A stretch of DNA of 27,368 nucleotides from an uncultured Lachnospiraceae bacterium (GTDB lineage Bacteria > Bacillota > Clostridia > Lachnospirales > Lachnospiraceae). Where the stretch lies: contig CAJUDQ010000042.1 in assembly GCA_910585215.1 (NCBI GenBank), positions 1 through 27,368 on the forward strand. The letters are read 5' to 3'. Below are positions 15,888 through 23,375 of this stretch, piece after piece (within the stretch, counting starts at the first letter, position 1; every line of letters begins with the position of its first letter). A model generated the notes under the pieces. It worked only from the letters and a program-made list of their open reading frames with translations. It did not search any database and was not told the origin of the DNA. Made by a program: the position numbers and the translations under genes.

Positions 15888-16565
15888 ATGGGAATTTTGA
15901 CAAGATTTAAGGATATTATGGCATCAAACATAAACGCACTGCTGGATAAGTGTGAGGACCCGGAGAAAATGATAGACCAGTATTTAAGAAATGCAGAGAG
16001 TGACCTTGGAAAAGTAAAAGCAGAAACAGCTTCTGTAATGGCCGAAGAGACACGTTCAAAACGTGCATTGGATGAGTGTAATGAAGAAATTACAAAGATG
16101 CAGAAATATGCCATGAAGGCAGTAGAGGCAGGCAATGATAATGATGCACGTCAGTTTCTTACCAAAAAGAAACAGCTTGAGGAAAAGAAAACTGCTTTGC
16201 AGCAGGCATATGATTTGGCGGCTGCAAATGCATCCAGAATGAGGCAGATGCATGATAAGCTGGTAAGCGATATTAATGATTTGAATTCCAGAAGAGATGC
16301 AATGAAAGCAAAGCTTGCTGTGGCAAAAACACAGGAAAAGATGAATAAAATGACTTCTAAAATGGGAAATGCAGGAAGCAGCATTGCGGATTTTGATAAA
16401 CTGGAGGCAAAGATTGACAAGAGGCTGGACGAAGCAAATGCCATGGCAGAGCTGAACCAGTCAGGGGATTCGATTGAAGACCTTGCACAGAAATATGACC
16501 AGTCTCCTTCCTCGGATGTGGATGATGAGCTTGCAGCATTAAAGGCATCTATGGGTAAGGAATAA
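15888..16565 (+). CDS. pspA: PspA/IM30 family membrane-stress protein
   Basis: This 225-residue, almost wholly helical coiled-coil protein is a PspA/IM30 (ESCRT-III-related) protein. The N-terminal amphipathic helix MGILTRFKDIMASNINALLD is typical of the membrane-binding end. It is followed by the family segment DPEKMIDQYLRNAE and long Lys/Glu/Ala-rich coils. These proteins assemble on the inner face of the plasma membrane and protect it during envelope stress. The next gene is an SPFH/zinc-ribbon protein, the same pairing as B. subtilis YdjF (PspA) and YdjI. I chose this start for its AGGAGG 8 bases upstream. Confidence 0.93.
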   Translation: MGILTRFKDIMASNINALLDKCEDPEKMIDQYLRNAESDLGKVKAETASVMAEETRSKRALDECNEEITKMQKYAMKAVEAGNDNDARQFLTKKKQLEEKKTALQQAYDLAAANASRMRQMHDKLVSDINDLNSRRDAMKAKLAVAKTQEKMNKMTSKMGNAGSSIADFDKLEAKIDKRLDEANAMAELNQSGDSIEDLAQKYDQSPSSDVDDELAALKASMGKE

Positions 16566-16598
16566 TATCTGAAAGTCATATTGAAAGGAGGTCTGGCA

Positions 16599-17576
16599 GT
16601 GGGATTTTTTGGAAATCAGTTGTCAAATGTAGTAGAATGGCAGGAATATCGGGATGACATTATTTTCTGGAAATGGTGTAATGATGAAATCAAGAAGGGC
16701 AGCCGGTTGATTATAAGGCCTGGACAGGATGCCATTTTTATGTATAATGGAAAGACCGAAGGTGTGTTTCGCGATGAGGGAAGCTTTGATATCGAGTCAG
16801 ATATCATGCCATTTCTTTCTTCTCTGAAGGGCTTTAAATTTGGATTTAACAGCGGGATTCGGGCAGAGGTATTATTTATTAATACCAAGGAATTTACGAT
16901 AAAATGGGGAACCAAGAATGCGATTAATATACCTGCCCCACAGCTCAATCTTCCGGGTGGTCTTCCGATTCGCTCTTTTGGCACATTCAGTTGTAAAGTA
17001 TCAGATTATCAGGCGTTGATTGATAAAGTAGCCGGTATCAAGCAGCAGTATACAGTGGAAGATATTAAAGAAAGAGTACTTGCGGTACTTGACCAGCTTC
17101 TGATGAAATGGATTGCAAAAGAAGGCAGAGATATGTTCAATCTTCAGGCAAATGCTTATGATATTTCAAAGGGCATAAAGGAAGATTTGGATATGGAACT
17201 CTGTAAAATAGGAATTGCGATTACGGAGTTTAATATTTCCAGCTTTTCTTATCCGGAAGAGGTCCAGAAGATGCAAAACCGTGCAGCATCACAGAGTATG
17301 GTTGGCGATATGGGAAGATATCAACAGATAAGTATGATGGACTCTATGGCCAGAAACGACAGTGGCGGAAATATGGCAACAAATATGGCAGGTATGCAGA
17401 TGGGCATGATGATGGGGCAGCAGATGGCAAATCAGATGGCGGCAAATATGAATGGGATGCAGCAGGGGAACCAGACGCAACAGGGAAGCGGGATGGCACC
17501 CAGATTTTGTCCAAATTGCGGCACTCCGACAAATGGGGCAAATTTCTGTGGAAATTGCGGGCAGAGATTGGTTTAA
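16599..17576 (+). CDS. SPFH-domain protein with C-terminal zinc ribbon (YdjI-like)
   Basis: About 325 residues. An SPFH/band-7-like domain, described in databases as virion-core-protein-like, fills residues ~1-235. A low-complexity linker rich in Met, Gln, Asn and Gly (~250-300) follows. A zinc ribbon ends the protein: CPNCGTPTNGANFCGNCG supplies four cysteines. In B. subtilis the related YdjI recruits the PspA homologue to membranes, so this is probably the membrane anchor for the upstream PspA. The GTG at 16599 is the start, because AGGAGG (16586-16591) is 7 bases before it; an in-frame TTG at 16581 precedes that site. The B. subtilis partners YdjG and YdjH are absent. Confidence 0.88.
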   Translation: MGFFGNQLSNVVEWQEYRDDIIFWKWCNDEIKKGSRLIIRPGQDAIFMYNGKTEGVFRDEGSFDIESDIMPFLSSLKGFKFGFNSGIRAEVLFINTKEFTIKWGTKNAINIPAPQLNLPGGLPIRSFGTFSCKVSDYQALIDKVAGIKQQYTVEDIKERVLAVLDQLLMKWIAKEGRDMFNLQANAYDISKGIKEDLDMELCKIGIAITEFNISSFSYPEEVQKMQNRAASQSMVGDMGRYQQISMMDSMARNDSGGNMATNMAGMQMGMMMGQQMANQMAANMNGMQQGNQTQQGSGMAPRFCPNCGTPTNGANFCGNCGQRLV

Positions 17577-17588
17577 GGTATTGTACAT

Positions 17589-18287
17589 ATGTTTGATTTT
17601 TTACCAGAAGAAATAGATTTTTTAAATGAAGAGCAAATAGAAGACCTGAAAGACAGAATGTATGGCGAGCTCTGGAATATGTTGAATCAGAAAGAATATA
17701 CAATCTCCGTTTTTGAAAAAATTTTGTTTATGACTCAGTCATGGATAATGCCTGTAATTGAAGAAATATTAGAGTTTAAAGCCTTCAGCAGATTTTCTGA
17801 ATTAAGTCATGCTTATCAATATGTATTGGAACACTGGAACAGGCATGAAAAAAGACCATATCCAAAAATCGAATATTTTACGGATATGTGTTATGATACC
17901 GGACCGATTGTGGGAGAAGATGATGAAAATGCAAGTCTTACAGATGAAGAAACAGAAATTCTGCGGGAAGAATACTTTTCAGAACTGGAACAACAAGAAT
18001 CAGATAATATGGTAATTACATTGTGTGATTATCATATTTTAAAACATTATTTCTATTTTCTGGATTATTTTATAGTAGATGAGAACTGTAACAATCGTAT
18101 TGACCGAGAATGGTATGTAAATTTCTGCGTATCGCGAATCAATGATATACTTTTTGAGGTTTTATGGTATATTGATTATGCCCAAAGGCTGAAAGGCGAA
18201 ACAAAGGATTCCTGTTTCAGAAAGGCCGTAAAAGAAGTTTGTGAAATGGATAACAAAGTCAGGTCTGAAGAAACAAAAGAAAAATGA
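17589..18287 (+). CDS. Unrecognised acidic cytosolic protein, third gene of the pspA operon
   Basis: I do not recognise this 232-residue family. It is rich in Glu, Asp, Tyr and Phe, has no signal peptide or membrane segment, and looks mainly helical. It begins MFDFLPEEIDFLNEEQIEDL. The middle is an acidic loop (EDDENASLTDEETEILREEYF), and an aromatic stretch (DYHILKHYFYFLDYFIVDE) is followed by a Lys/Glu-rich tail. It begins 12 bases after the SPFH stop, with a weak ribosome site (TTAAGGTA). The palindromic terminator follows directly, so it belongs to the pspA-SPFH unit. A role in the same membrane-stress module is inferred from this context alone. Confidence 0.75.
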   Translation: MFDFLPEEIDFLNEEQIEDLKDRMYGELWNMLNQKEYTISVFEKILFMTQSWIMPVIEEILEFKAFSRFSELSHAYQYVLEHWNRHEKRPYPKIEYFTDMCYDTGPIVGEDDENASLTDEETEILREEYFSELEQQESDNMVITLCDYHILKHYFYFLDYFIVDENCNNRIDREWYVNFCVSRINDILFEVLWYIDYAQRLKGETKDSCFRKAVKEVCEMDNKVRSEETKEK

Positions 18288-18310
18288 AACTTTTATATTA
18301 AATATATGAT

Positions 18311-18338
18311 GATAGATATCCATATATGGATATCTATC
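18311..18338 (+). terminator. 28-bp perfect palindrome with T-run, terminator of the pspA operon
   Basis: GATAGATATCCATA (18311-18324) is followed at once by its exact reverse complement (18325-18338), then TTTTC. It lies 24 bases after the stop of the unknown third gene. Confidence 0.75.
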
Positions 18339-18427
18339 TTTTCATTGAATTATTAGGTAAATAATCTTTAAATAGTGATTATTAAGAAAAAATTATCTAT
18401 ATAATTGGAATAAAAACAGGAGGTAAC

Positions 18428-20791
18428 ATGTTACTTGATACTTTAAATAACAGGCAGAAAGAGGCGGTTTTACATACACAGGGACCGCTTTTGATATTGG
18501 CGGGAGCAGGTTCAGGCAAGACGCGGGTAATTACTCACAGAATTGCTTATCTGATTGAAGATAAAGGGGTGATGCCGTGGAATATTATGGCAATTACCTT
18601 TACAAATAAGGCTGCGGGAGAGATGAGAGAACGAGTAGACGAACTGGTAGGCTATGGCTCGGACCGGATTTGGGTGGCAACGTTTCATTCCTCCTGTGTA
18701 AGAATTTTGAGAAGATATATTGAACGAATTGGCTATGAAAATAATTTTACTATTTATGACACAGACGACCAGAAAACAGTGGTAAAAGAAATCTGTAAAC
18801 GGCTGAATATTGATACAAAAACCATTAAAGAACGGGCAATTTTATCTGAGATTTCTTCGGCAAAAAATGAGATGATTTCTCCCGAAAAATACATAAAAAA
18901 TAATAAGGATAACTATGGAAAAACCCGAATCGGACATGTATACAAAGAATATCAGGAGCAGCTCAAAAAAAATAATGCTCTGGATTTTGATGATTTGCTG
19001 GTGAAAGCAGTTGAGCTGTTTGAAAGCTGGCCGGATGTGCTGGAATCTTATCAGGAAAGATTTCAGTATATTATGGTGGATGAATATCAGGATACAAATA
19101 CCGTACAGTTTCGGTTTGTAAGCCTTCTGGCTTCAAAATATCAAAATCTCTGCGTGGTGGGCGATGATGACCAGTCGATTTATAAATTCAGAGGTGCGAA
19201 TATCGCCAATATTTTAAATTTTGAAAAGGTATTTCCAGATGCCAAAGTAATAAAGCTGGAGCAGAATTACCGTTCGACAGGAAATATTTTAAAGGCTGCA
19301 AATCAGGTGATTCGAAATAATTACTCAAGGAAAGATAAGGCATTATGGACAGAAAAGGAAGACGGGGATAAGATTGCATTAAGAAAATACAATAATGCTT
19401 ATGAAGAGGCAGACGGTATCGCCAGAGATATTGAAAAAATGGTTGGAGAGGGGCGGTATCAGTACAACCAGTGTGCATGTCTTTATCGCACAAATGCTCA
19501 GTCAAGAACACTGGAGGAAAAACTGATAGAAAGAAATATTCCCTATAAAATATTTGGCGGTATTAATTTCTATCAGCGAAAAGAGATAAAGGATATTCTT
19601 GCTTATTTAAAGACGGTTGACAATGCGAGAGATGATGTGGCAGTGAAGAGAATTATCAATATTCCAAAGCGTGGTATTGGGCAGACTACATTGGATAAAG
19701 TACAGACATTTGCAGACAGCAATAACATCAGTTTTTTTGAGGCATTGAAACGGGTAGAAGAGATTGGCATAGCAACAAAAACAGAAAATAAAATCAGAGA
19801 TTTTATAAATTCTATTCGTGTATACAGAAGCAAGCTGGGTGTATTTCCACTTACGGAAATTTTTGATGATATTATAGAAGGAACCGGATATATCGAAGAA
19901 TTGAAAGCTGAGAATACAGAGGAGTCACTTGGAAGAATTGAAAATATTGAAGAGCTTTTGTCAAAGCTTGCAGATTATGAAAATAATGAGGAAGAACCTA
20001 CATTGTCAGGCTTTCTTGAGGAAGTGGCACTGGTGGCCGATATTGATTCCTATGAGGGAAACAATGATTATGTAGTGCTTATGACAATTCACAGTTCAAA
20101 GGGACTCGAATTTCCCAAAGTATATTTAAGCGGTATGGAAGAAGGACTTTTTCCAAGCTATATGTCAGTTTCTTCTGAGGACCCTACGGATTTGGAAGAG
20201 GAGCGCAGGTTATGTTATGTAGCGATTACAAGGGCGATGAATCATCTTACACTTTCCTATGCAACATCTCGTATGATACGGGGAGAATTGCAGTATAATA
20301 CTGTTTCAAGATTTATAAAAGAAATTTCTCTCAATGTGCTGGATGAGAGGGGAGGATATGAGGCCGGAAAAAGGAAAAAGGAGGAGTTTTCGTTTCACAG
20401 TGATGAGAAGACACAGGGTGTCAGACGTTCGTATGGAATGGGAAGTGCGGCGGCACAGGCAGCATTTTCAAGAAATTCCTATAGTACTGCTGCTATAAGC
20501 GGATTTGGGAAAAAAGCCATGTCTGCAAAGGATTTGATAAGTGCGGGGCTTGTACAAAAAGGAGTTGGAAACAGTAGAGTAGAAAATAATACAGCAGATA
20601 AGGAAACTGCAGAAGGTGGAGTTTATGGACTGGGATATGAGGAAGGAGATTCCGTGAAGCATATCAAGTTTGGTGTTGGAACAGTGCTGTCCATAGCAGA
20701 TGCGGGAAGAGATTATGAAGTAACCGTCCAGTTTGAAAATTATGGGGTGAAAAAGCTGTTTGCACAGTTTGCAAAATTAAAAAAAGTGTAG
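18428..20791 (+). CDS. pcrA: ATP-dependent DNA helicase PcrA/UvrD
   Basis: This 787-residue superfamily 1A 3'-5' helicase acts in nucleotide-excision and replication-conflict repair. The Q-motif Gln is Q10 in NNRQKEAV. Walker A is AGAGSGKT (residues 25-32). Motif Ia is ITFTNKAAGEMRERV. Motif II is VDEYQDTN (D218, E219). Motif III is GDDDQSIYKFRGA. Motif IV is LEQNYRST, and motifs V/VI are MTIHSSKGLEFPKVYLSG and RRLCYVAITRAM. The C-terminal ~50 residues (DSVKHIKFGVGTVLSI onward) form the Tudor-like domain that binds RNA polymerase in PcrA. CAGGAGGT precedes the ATG, and TATAAT (18400-18405) is a plausible -10. The pcrB and ligA genes often linked to it are not adjacent. Confidence 0.96.
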   Translation: MLLDTLNNRQKEAVLHTQGPLLILAGAGSGKTRVITHRIAYLIEDKGVMPWNIMAITFTNKAAGEMRERVDELVGYGSDRIWVATFHSSCVRILRRYIERIGYENNFTIYDTDDQKTVVKEICKRLNIDTKTIKERAILSEISSAKNEMISPEKYIKNNKDNYGKTRIGHVYKEYQEQLKKNNALDFDDLLVKAVELFESWPDVLESYQERFQYIMVDEYQDTNTVQFRFVSLLASKYQNLCVVGDDDQSIYKFRGANIANILNFEKVFPDAKVIKLEQNYRSTGNILKAANQVIRNNYSRKDKALWTEKEDGDKIALRKYNNAYEEADGIARDIEKMVGEGRYQYNQCACLYRTNAQSRTLEEKLIERNIPYKIFGGINFYQRKEIKDILAYLKTVDNARDDVAVKRIINIPKRGIGQTTLDKVQTFADSNNISFFEALKRVEEIGIATKTENKIRDFINSIRVYRSKLGVFPLTEIFDDIIEGTGYIEELKAENTEESLGRIENIEELLSKLADYENNEEEPTLSGFLEEVALVADIDSYEGNNDYVVLMTIHSSKGLEFPKVYLSGMEEGLFPSYMSVSSEDPTDLEEERRLCYVAITRAMNHLTLSYATSRMIRGELQYNTVSRFIKEISLNVLDERGGYEAGKRKKEEFSFHSDEKTQGVRRSYGMGSAAAQAAFSRNSYSTAAISGFGKKAMSAKDLISAGLVQKGVGNSRVENNTADKETAEGGVYGLGYEEGDSVKHIKFGVGTVLSIADAGRDYEVTVQFENYGVKKLFAQFAKLKKV

Positions 20792-20807
20792 TAATTTTTG
20801 AAAAATA

Positions 20808-20823
20808 TGGTATACTATATAAT
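20808..20823 (+). promoter_or_regulatory. Possible extended -10 promoter for the small membrane protein
   Basis: TGGTATACT (20808-20816) is an extended -10 motif, followed by a second TATAAT (20818-20823). A clear -35 box at the right spacing is absent. It lies about 110 bases before the start codon. Confidence 0.4.
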
Positions 20824-20934
20824 AAAAATGAGCACACCTGTACATATATGATATGTGTATCCGTTTATTCATATCTGTTGAAGTGACAGGCACGATTAAG
20901 GGGATACAGGGTGGCCGGAAATGGAGGTATTTTC

Positions 20935-21180
20935 ATGAACAAAATGGAAGAAATCATCGCTGCATCAAAGTTGGGAGAGCTGCTGCAGAAAAAGCAGGCA
21001 GATGAGAAAAAAAAGAATACGATTGTCTGTGTGCTGGCAGCAGTCGGTGTGGTGCTGGCGGTAGGACTTGCAGCATATTTTATTTATAAAAAGACATGTA
21101 AAAATAAATATGATGAATTTGAAGATGATTTCGAAGATGATTTTGAGGATGATTTTTTTGAAGAAGAAGACAATGAGTAA
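20935..21180 (+). CDS. Small single-pass membrane protein with acidic repeat tail
   Basis: This protein of 81 residues has a charged N-terminal helix (MNKMEEIIAASKLGELLQKK), one transmembrane segment at about residues 29-50 (IVCVLAAVGVVLAVGLAAYF) and a basic stop-transfer (KKTCKNK). A C-terminal tail of repeated FEDD units follows (EFEDDFEDDFEDDFFEEEDNE). The topology is presumably tail-inside by the positive-inside rule. The function is unknown. The start is the ATG at 20935 with ATGGAGG 6-12 bases upstream; a GTG at 20911 is less likely. It follows pcrA but probably has its own promoter. Confidence 0.75.
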   Translation: MNKMEEIIAASKLGELLQKKQADEKKKNTIVCVLAAVGVVLAVGLAAYFIYKKTCKNKYDEFEDDFEDDFEDDFFEEEDNE

Positions 21181-21264
21181 TGGAGCTGACAGGAAAAGTT
21201 TTGATTTTACAGAAAACTGCTCTGTGAAAAGTTTTCGATGACTGACTATAACATCGCAAATAAT

Positions 21265-21302
21265 GAACAGCTGTTGCATTAGAAAAATGTAACAGCTTGT
21301 TT
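21265..21302 (+). terminator. Probable terminator after the small membrane protein gene
   Basis: GCTGTTGCATT (21270-21280), a five-base loop and AATGTAACAGC (21286-21296) form an 11-bp stem with one G-T pair. GAACA/TGTTTC can extend it. The T-run is modest (TTGTTTC). Confidence 0.5.
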
Positions 21303-21508
21303 CATGTTGAGGTGAGAATGAGAAATATGAGATGAAGAGAAGCATGGTTTTCGTATATGATTTCTCTGTGCAACCTTGTATATCCAGTTGTCAACGAATT
21401 ATGAAAAGCTGTCACAGCCTATAATGAAAATAGTAAATTTTTATTCTCGCAGCAACGTACTTATCATTAGCATAAGTATAGCAGACAGGAGACAGATTGC
21501 GATAACAG

Positions 21509-21552
21509 GTGTCAATTCATTTCATGACTAAAATCATGAGTGTTCTTGACAC
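21509..21552. repeat. Nested inverted repeats upstream of rlmD
   Basis: The outer arms are GTGTCAA (21509-21515) and TTGACAC (21546-21552). Inside, TCATGA occurs at 21522-21527 and 21534-21539 and can pair with itself. This could be an RNA hairpin or paired operator sites. Confidence 0.5.
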
Positions 21553-21564
21553 ATCTCATAAAAA

Positions 21565-21644
21565 GAAAATATATAAAAAGGGAATATATAAAAAGAGAAT
21601 ATATAAAAAAGAGAATATATAAAAAAGAGAATATATAAAAAAGA
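21565..21644 (+). repeat. Five tandem 16-bp repeats in the rlmD leader
   Basis: Five consecutive 16-bp units run from 21565. The last three are identical (GAATATATAAAAAAGA, starting 21597, 21613 and 21629). The second (GGAATATATAAAAAGA) and the first (GAAAATATATAAAAAG) differ slightly. The array ends 22 bases before the rlmD start and just before its ribosome site (ACAGGAG). Each unit carries a TATATAAA element. Confidence 0.9.
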
Positions 21645-21666
21645 ATATGACAGGAGATTTTGATAC

Positions 21667-23178
21667 ATGAAAAAAGGAGAATTGTATGAAGGTAAAGTTG
21701 AGAAAATGGAATTTCCCAATAAGGGAATTTTGACATACAGAGAGGGAGAGCAGGAAAACAAGGTGACAGTAAAGGGAGCACTTCCAGGTCAGACGGTTCG
21801 TTTCCGGATTTCTAAAAAACATAACGGAAGATGTGAGGGGCGGCTTCTGGAGGTCCTGGAACAATCAGTGCTGGAGGACAGAGAAAGTCTGTGTCCGCAT
21901 TTTGAAGAATGTGGGGGTTGTTCATTGCAGAAGATGTCATATGATACTCAGTTGAAGCTGAAGGGAGATATGGTGAAAAATATTCTGGATAATGTCTGTG
22001 GGGATTATCTGTATGAAGGAATACTGGGAAGTCCTATGGAAATCGGATATCGAAATAAGATGGAATTTTCCTTCGGAGATGAGTACAAGGATGGACCGCT
22101 GGCACTGGGGCTGCATAAAAAGGGCGGTTTTTATGATATTGTAACAGTGGACCAGTGTCAAATTGTACCTTCGGATTATAATACAGTGCTGCATTGTGTT
22201 TTGGAGTTTTTTCAGGACAGGGAGGTTTCATATTATCATAAGATGAGGCATACAGGGTATTTGAGACATCTTGTCGTAAGGAGAGCGTTTCGGACAGGGG
22301 AAATACTGGTGAATTTGGTTACTTCTTCGCAATATGGTGAATGTGGAGAGAGTAAAAAGAAAGAGGAGAAAGAGATGCTTTCAGAGCTTATGGAGACATT
22401 GCTTTCTAGGGATTATTTTGGAAAGATAGCAGGGGTTTTACATACTTATAATGACAGTCTGGCGGATGTAGTGCAGAGTGATAAAACAGAGATTTTGTAT
22501 GGAAGAGATTATATTGTGGAAAAGATATTGGGGCTGGAGTTTAAAATATCGGCGTTTTCGTTTTTTCAGACAAATTCTATGGGAGCTGAAGTATTGTATG
22601 GAAAGGTGAGGGAATATGTCGGAGAGACGAAGGATAAGGTGGTATTTGACCTTTACAGTGGAACTGGAACAATAGCGCAAATGCTTGCAGCTGTGGCCAA
22701 AAAGGTAATCGGTGTGGAGATTGTAGAGGAGGCAGTGGAAGCAGCAAGAGTGAATGCAGGGATAAACGGGCTGGAGAATTGTAAGTTTATTGCAGGAGAT
22801 GTGCTGAAGATAGTAGGAGAAATTGAGGAAAAGCCGGATGTAATTGTGCTGGACCCGCCAAGAGACGGAGTACATCCACGGGCGCTGGAAAAAATAGCAG
22901 AATTTGGGGTAGAGAAGATTGTATATGTTTCATGCAAGCCGACAAGTCTGGGCAGAGATTTGAAAGTGCTGATAGAAAAGGGGTATAAGGTAGAAATGGG
23001 GTGTTGTGTGGATATGTTTGCGCAGACGTATAATGTGGAAAGTATCGTGTTGCTTTCAAAACTTAAATCAAATAAGTTGAAGCATATCAATGTGGAATTA
23101 GAGATGGATGAAATTGATTTAACGGCGGCAGAGAGTAAAGCAACTTATGAGGAAATCAAGGATTGTGTTCTGAAGTAA
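21667..23178 (+). CDS. rlmD: 23S rRNA (uracil-5-)-methyltransferase RlmD/RumA family, tail domain truncated
   Basis: This 503-residue SAM-dependent enzyme makes 5-methyluridine in 23S rRNA. An N-terminal TRAM-like domain spans residues 1-68. The [4Fe-4S] ligands are C76, C82 and C85 (CPHFEECGGC), plus C164 (VDQCQ). The SAM site is FDLYSGTGT (D328 onward), followed by LDPPRDG (D396) and the catalytic C423 in YVSCKPTSL. The core ends near residue 462 (NVESIVLLSKL). The protein then enters a tail (MDEIDLTAAESKATYEEIKD) that stops at TAA 23176-23178. The same frame continues without a stop to 23352 and encodes the expected rest of the tail. The catalytic core is intact. The leader carries the 16-bp repeat array. 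Confidence 0.93.
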   Translation: MKKGELYEGKVEKMEFPNKGILTYREGEQENKVTVKGALPGQTVRFRISKKHNGRCEGRLLEVLEQSVLEDRESLCPHFEECGGCSLQKMSYDTQLKLKGDMVKNILDNVCGDYLYEGILGSPMEIGYRNKMEFSFGDEYKDGPLALGLHKKGGFYDIVTVDQCQIVPSDYNTVLHCVLEFFQDREVSYYHKMRHTGYLRHLVVRRAFRTGEILVNLVTSSQYGECGESKKKEEKEMLSELMETLLSRDYFGKIAGVLHTYNDSLADVVQSDKTEILYGRDYIVEKILGLEFKISAFSFFQTNSMGAEVLYGKVREYVGETKDKVVFDLYSGTGTIAQMLAAVAKKVIGVEIVEEAVEAARVNAGINGLENCKFIAGDVLKIVGEIEEKPDVIVLDPPRDGVHPRALEKIAEFGVEKIVYVSCKPTSLGRDLKVLIEKGYKVEMGCCVDMFAQTYNVESIVLLSKLKSNKLKHINVELEMDEIDLTAAESKATYEEIKDCVLK

Positions 23179-23352
23179 AGCAGATTGAAAGTCAGCAACT
23201 TGTATATCGCACAGGTAAAGCAGAAATGTGGGATTATTGAGAGGGCAAATTATAACCTGCCGAAATCGGAAAATTCCAGACAGCCGAAATGCCCGCCAGA
23301 GAAAGAAAGGGCCATTAGGGAGGCATTGAAATATTTTAAGATGATTTCATAA
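23179..23352 (+). pseudogene. Detached C-terminal tail of RlmD beyond an in-frame stop
   Basis: In the rlmD frame, immediately after the TAA, 57 sense codons follow before a second TAA. They include LKVSNLYIAQVKQKCGIIER, then NLPKSENSRQPKCPPEKE and AIREALKYFKM. From memory this matches the rest of a C-terminal extension found on Lachnospiraceae RlmD-like proteins. The codons on both sides of the stop fit one continuous domain, so a point mutation or an assembly error is likely. It has no start codon or ribosome site of its own, so it is probably untranslated unless read through. Confidence 0.75.
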
Positions 23353-23365
23353 CTTGTTGAACAAG
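23353..23365. promoter_or_regulatory. Candidate operator before the RhuM/Doc pair
   Basis: CTTGTT (23353-23358), one central G and AACAAG (23360-23365) form a short dyad. It overlaps the ribosome site (AAGGAGG, 23363-23369) of the RhuM-like gene. Antitoxins often bind such sites for autoregulation, but this one is short and speculative. Confidence 0.3.
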
Positions 23366-23375
23366 GAGGCTAAGT

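Larger units (their letters stand above)
21181..21666. other. Gene-free leader region between the small membrane gene and rlmD
   Basis: No protein-coding gene is credible in these 486 bases. They hold a terminator-like hairpin (21265-21302), a nested inverted repeat (21509-21552) and a 16-bp tandem repeat (21565-21644). There are also two lesser hairpins: CGATG/CATCG near 21236-21256, and ACTTAT/ATAAGT near 21459-21477. Confidence 0.6.

Noticed and set aside
16151..16579. 142-codon - strand frame opposite pspA
   Set aside because: It lies wholly inside a strong coding gene. Its Ser/Ala-rich translation is the mirror of Glu/Lys/Ala-rich coiled-coil codons.
20824..20934. Riboswitch upstream of the small membrane protein gene
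   Set aside because: Only a minor hairpin (ACATAT-ATG-ATATGT) was seen. I could not match any known riboswitch consensus.
21173..21241. 22-codon frame overlapping the end of the small membrane protein gene
   Set aside because: It is very short, has no real Shine-Dalgarno site (only GAAGAAGAAGA from the acidic tail) and shows no recognisable product.
21565..21644. CRISPR array
   Set aside because: The units are directly contiguous 16-bp repeats with no spacers, and no cas genes are present.
21512..21864. Several overlapping - strand frames opposite the rlmD start
   Set aside because: They are open because the 16-bp A-rich repeats lack stops on the other strand. Their products are Phe/Ile/Tyr-repeat strings, and they overlap a well-supported gene.
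22438..23090. Two 145-codon - strand frames opposite rlmD
   Set aside because: They are shadows of the methyltransferase gene, whose catalytic motifs are all present on the + strand.
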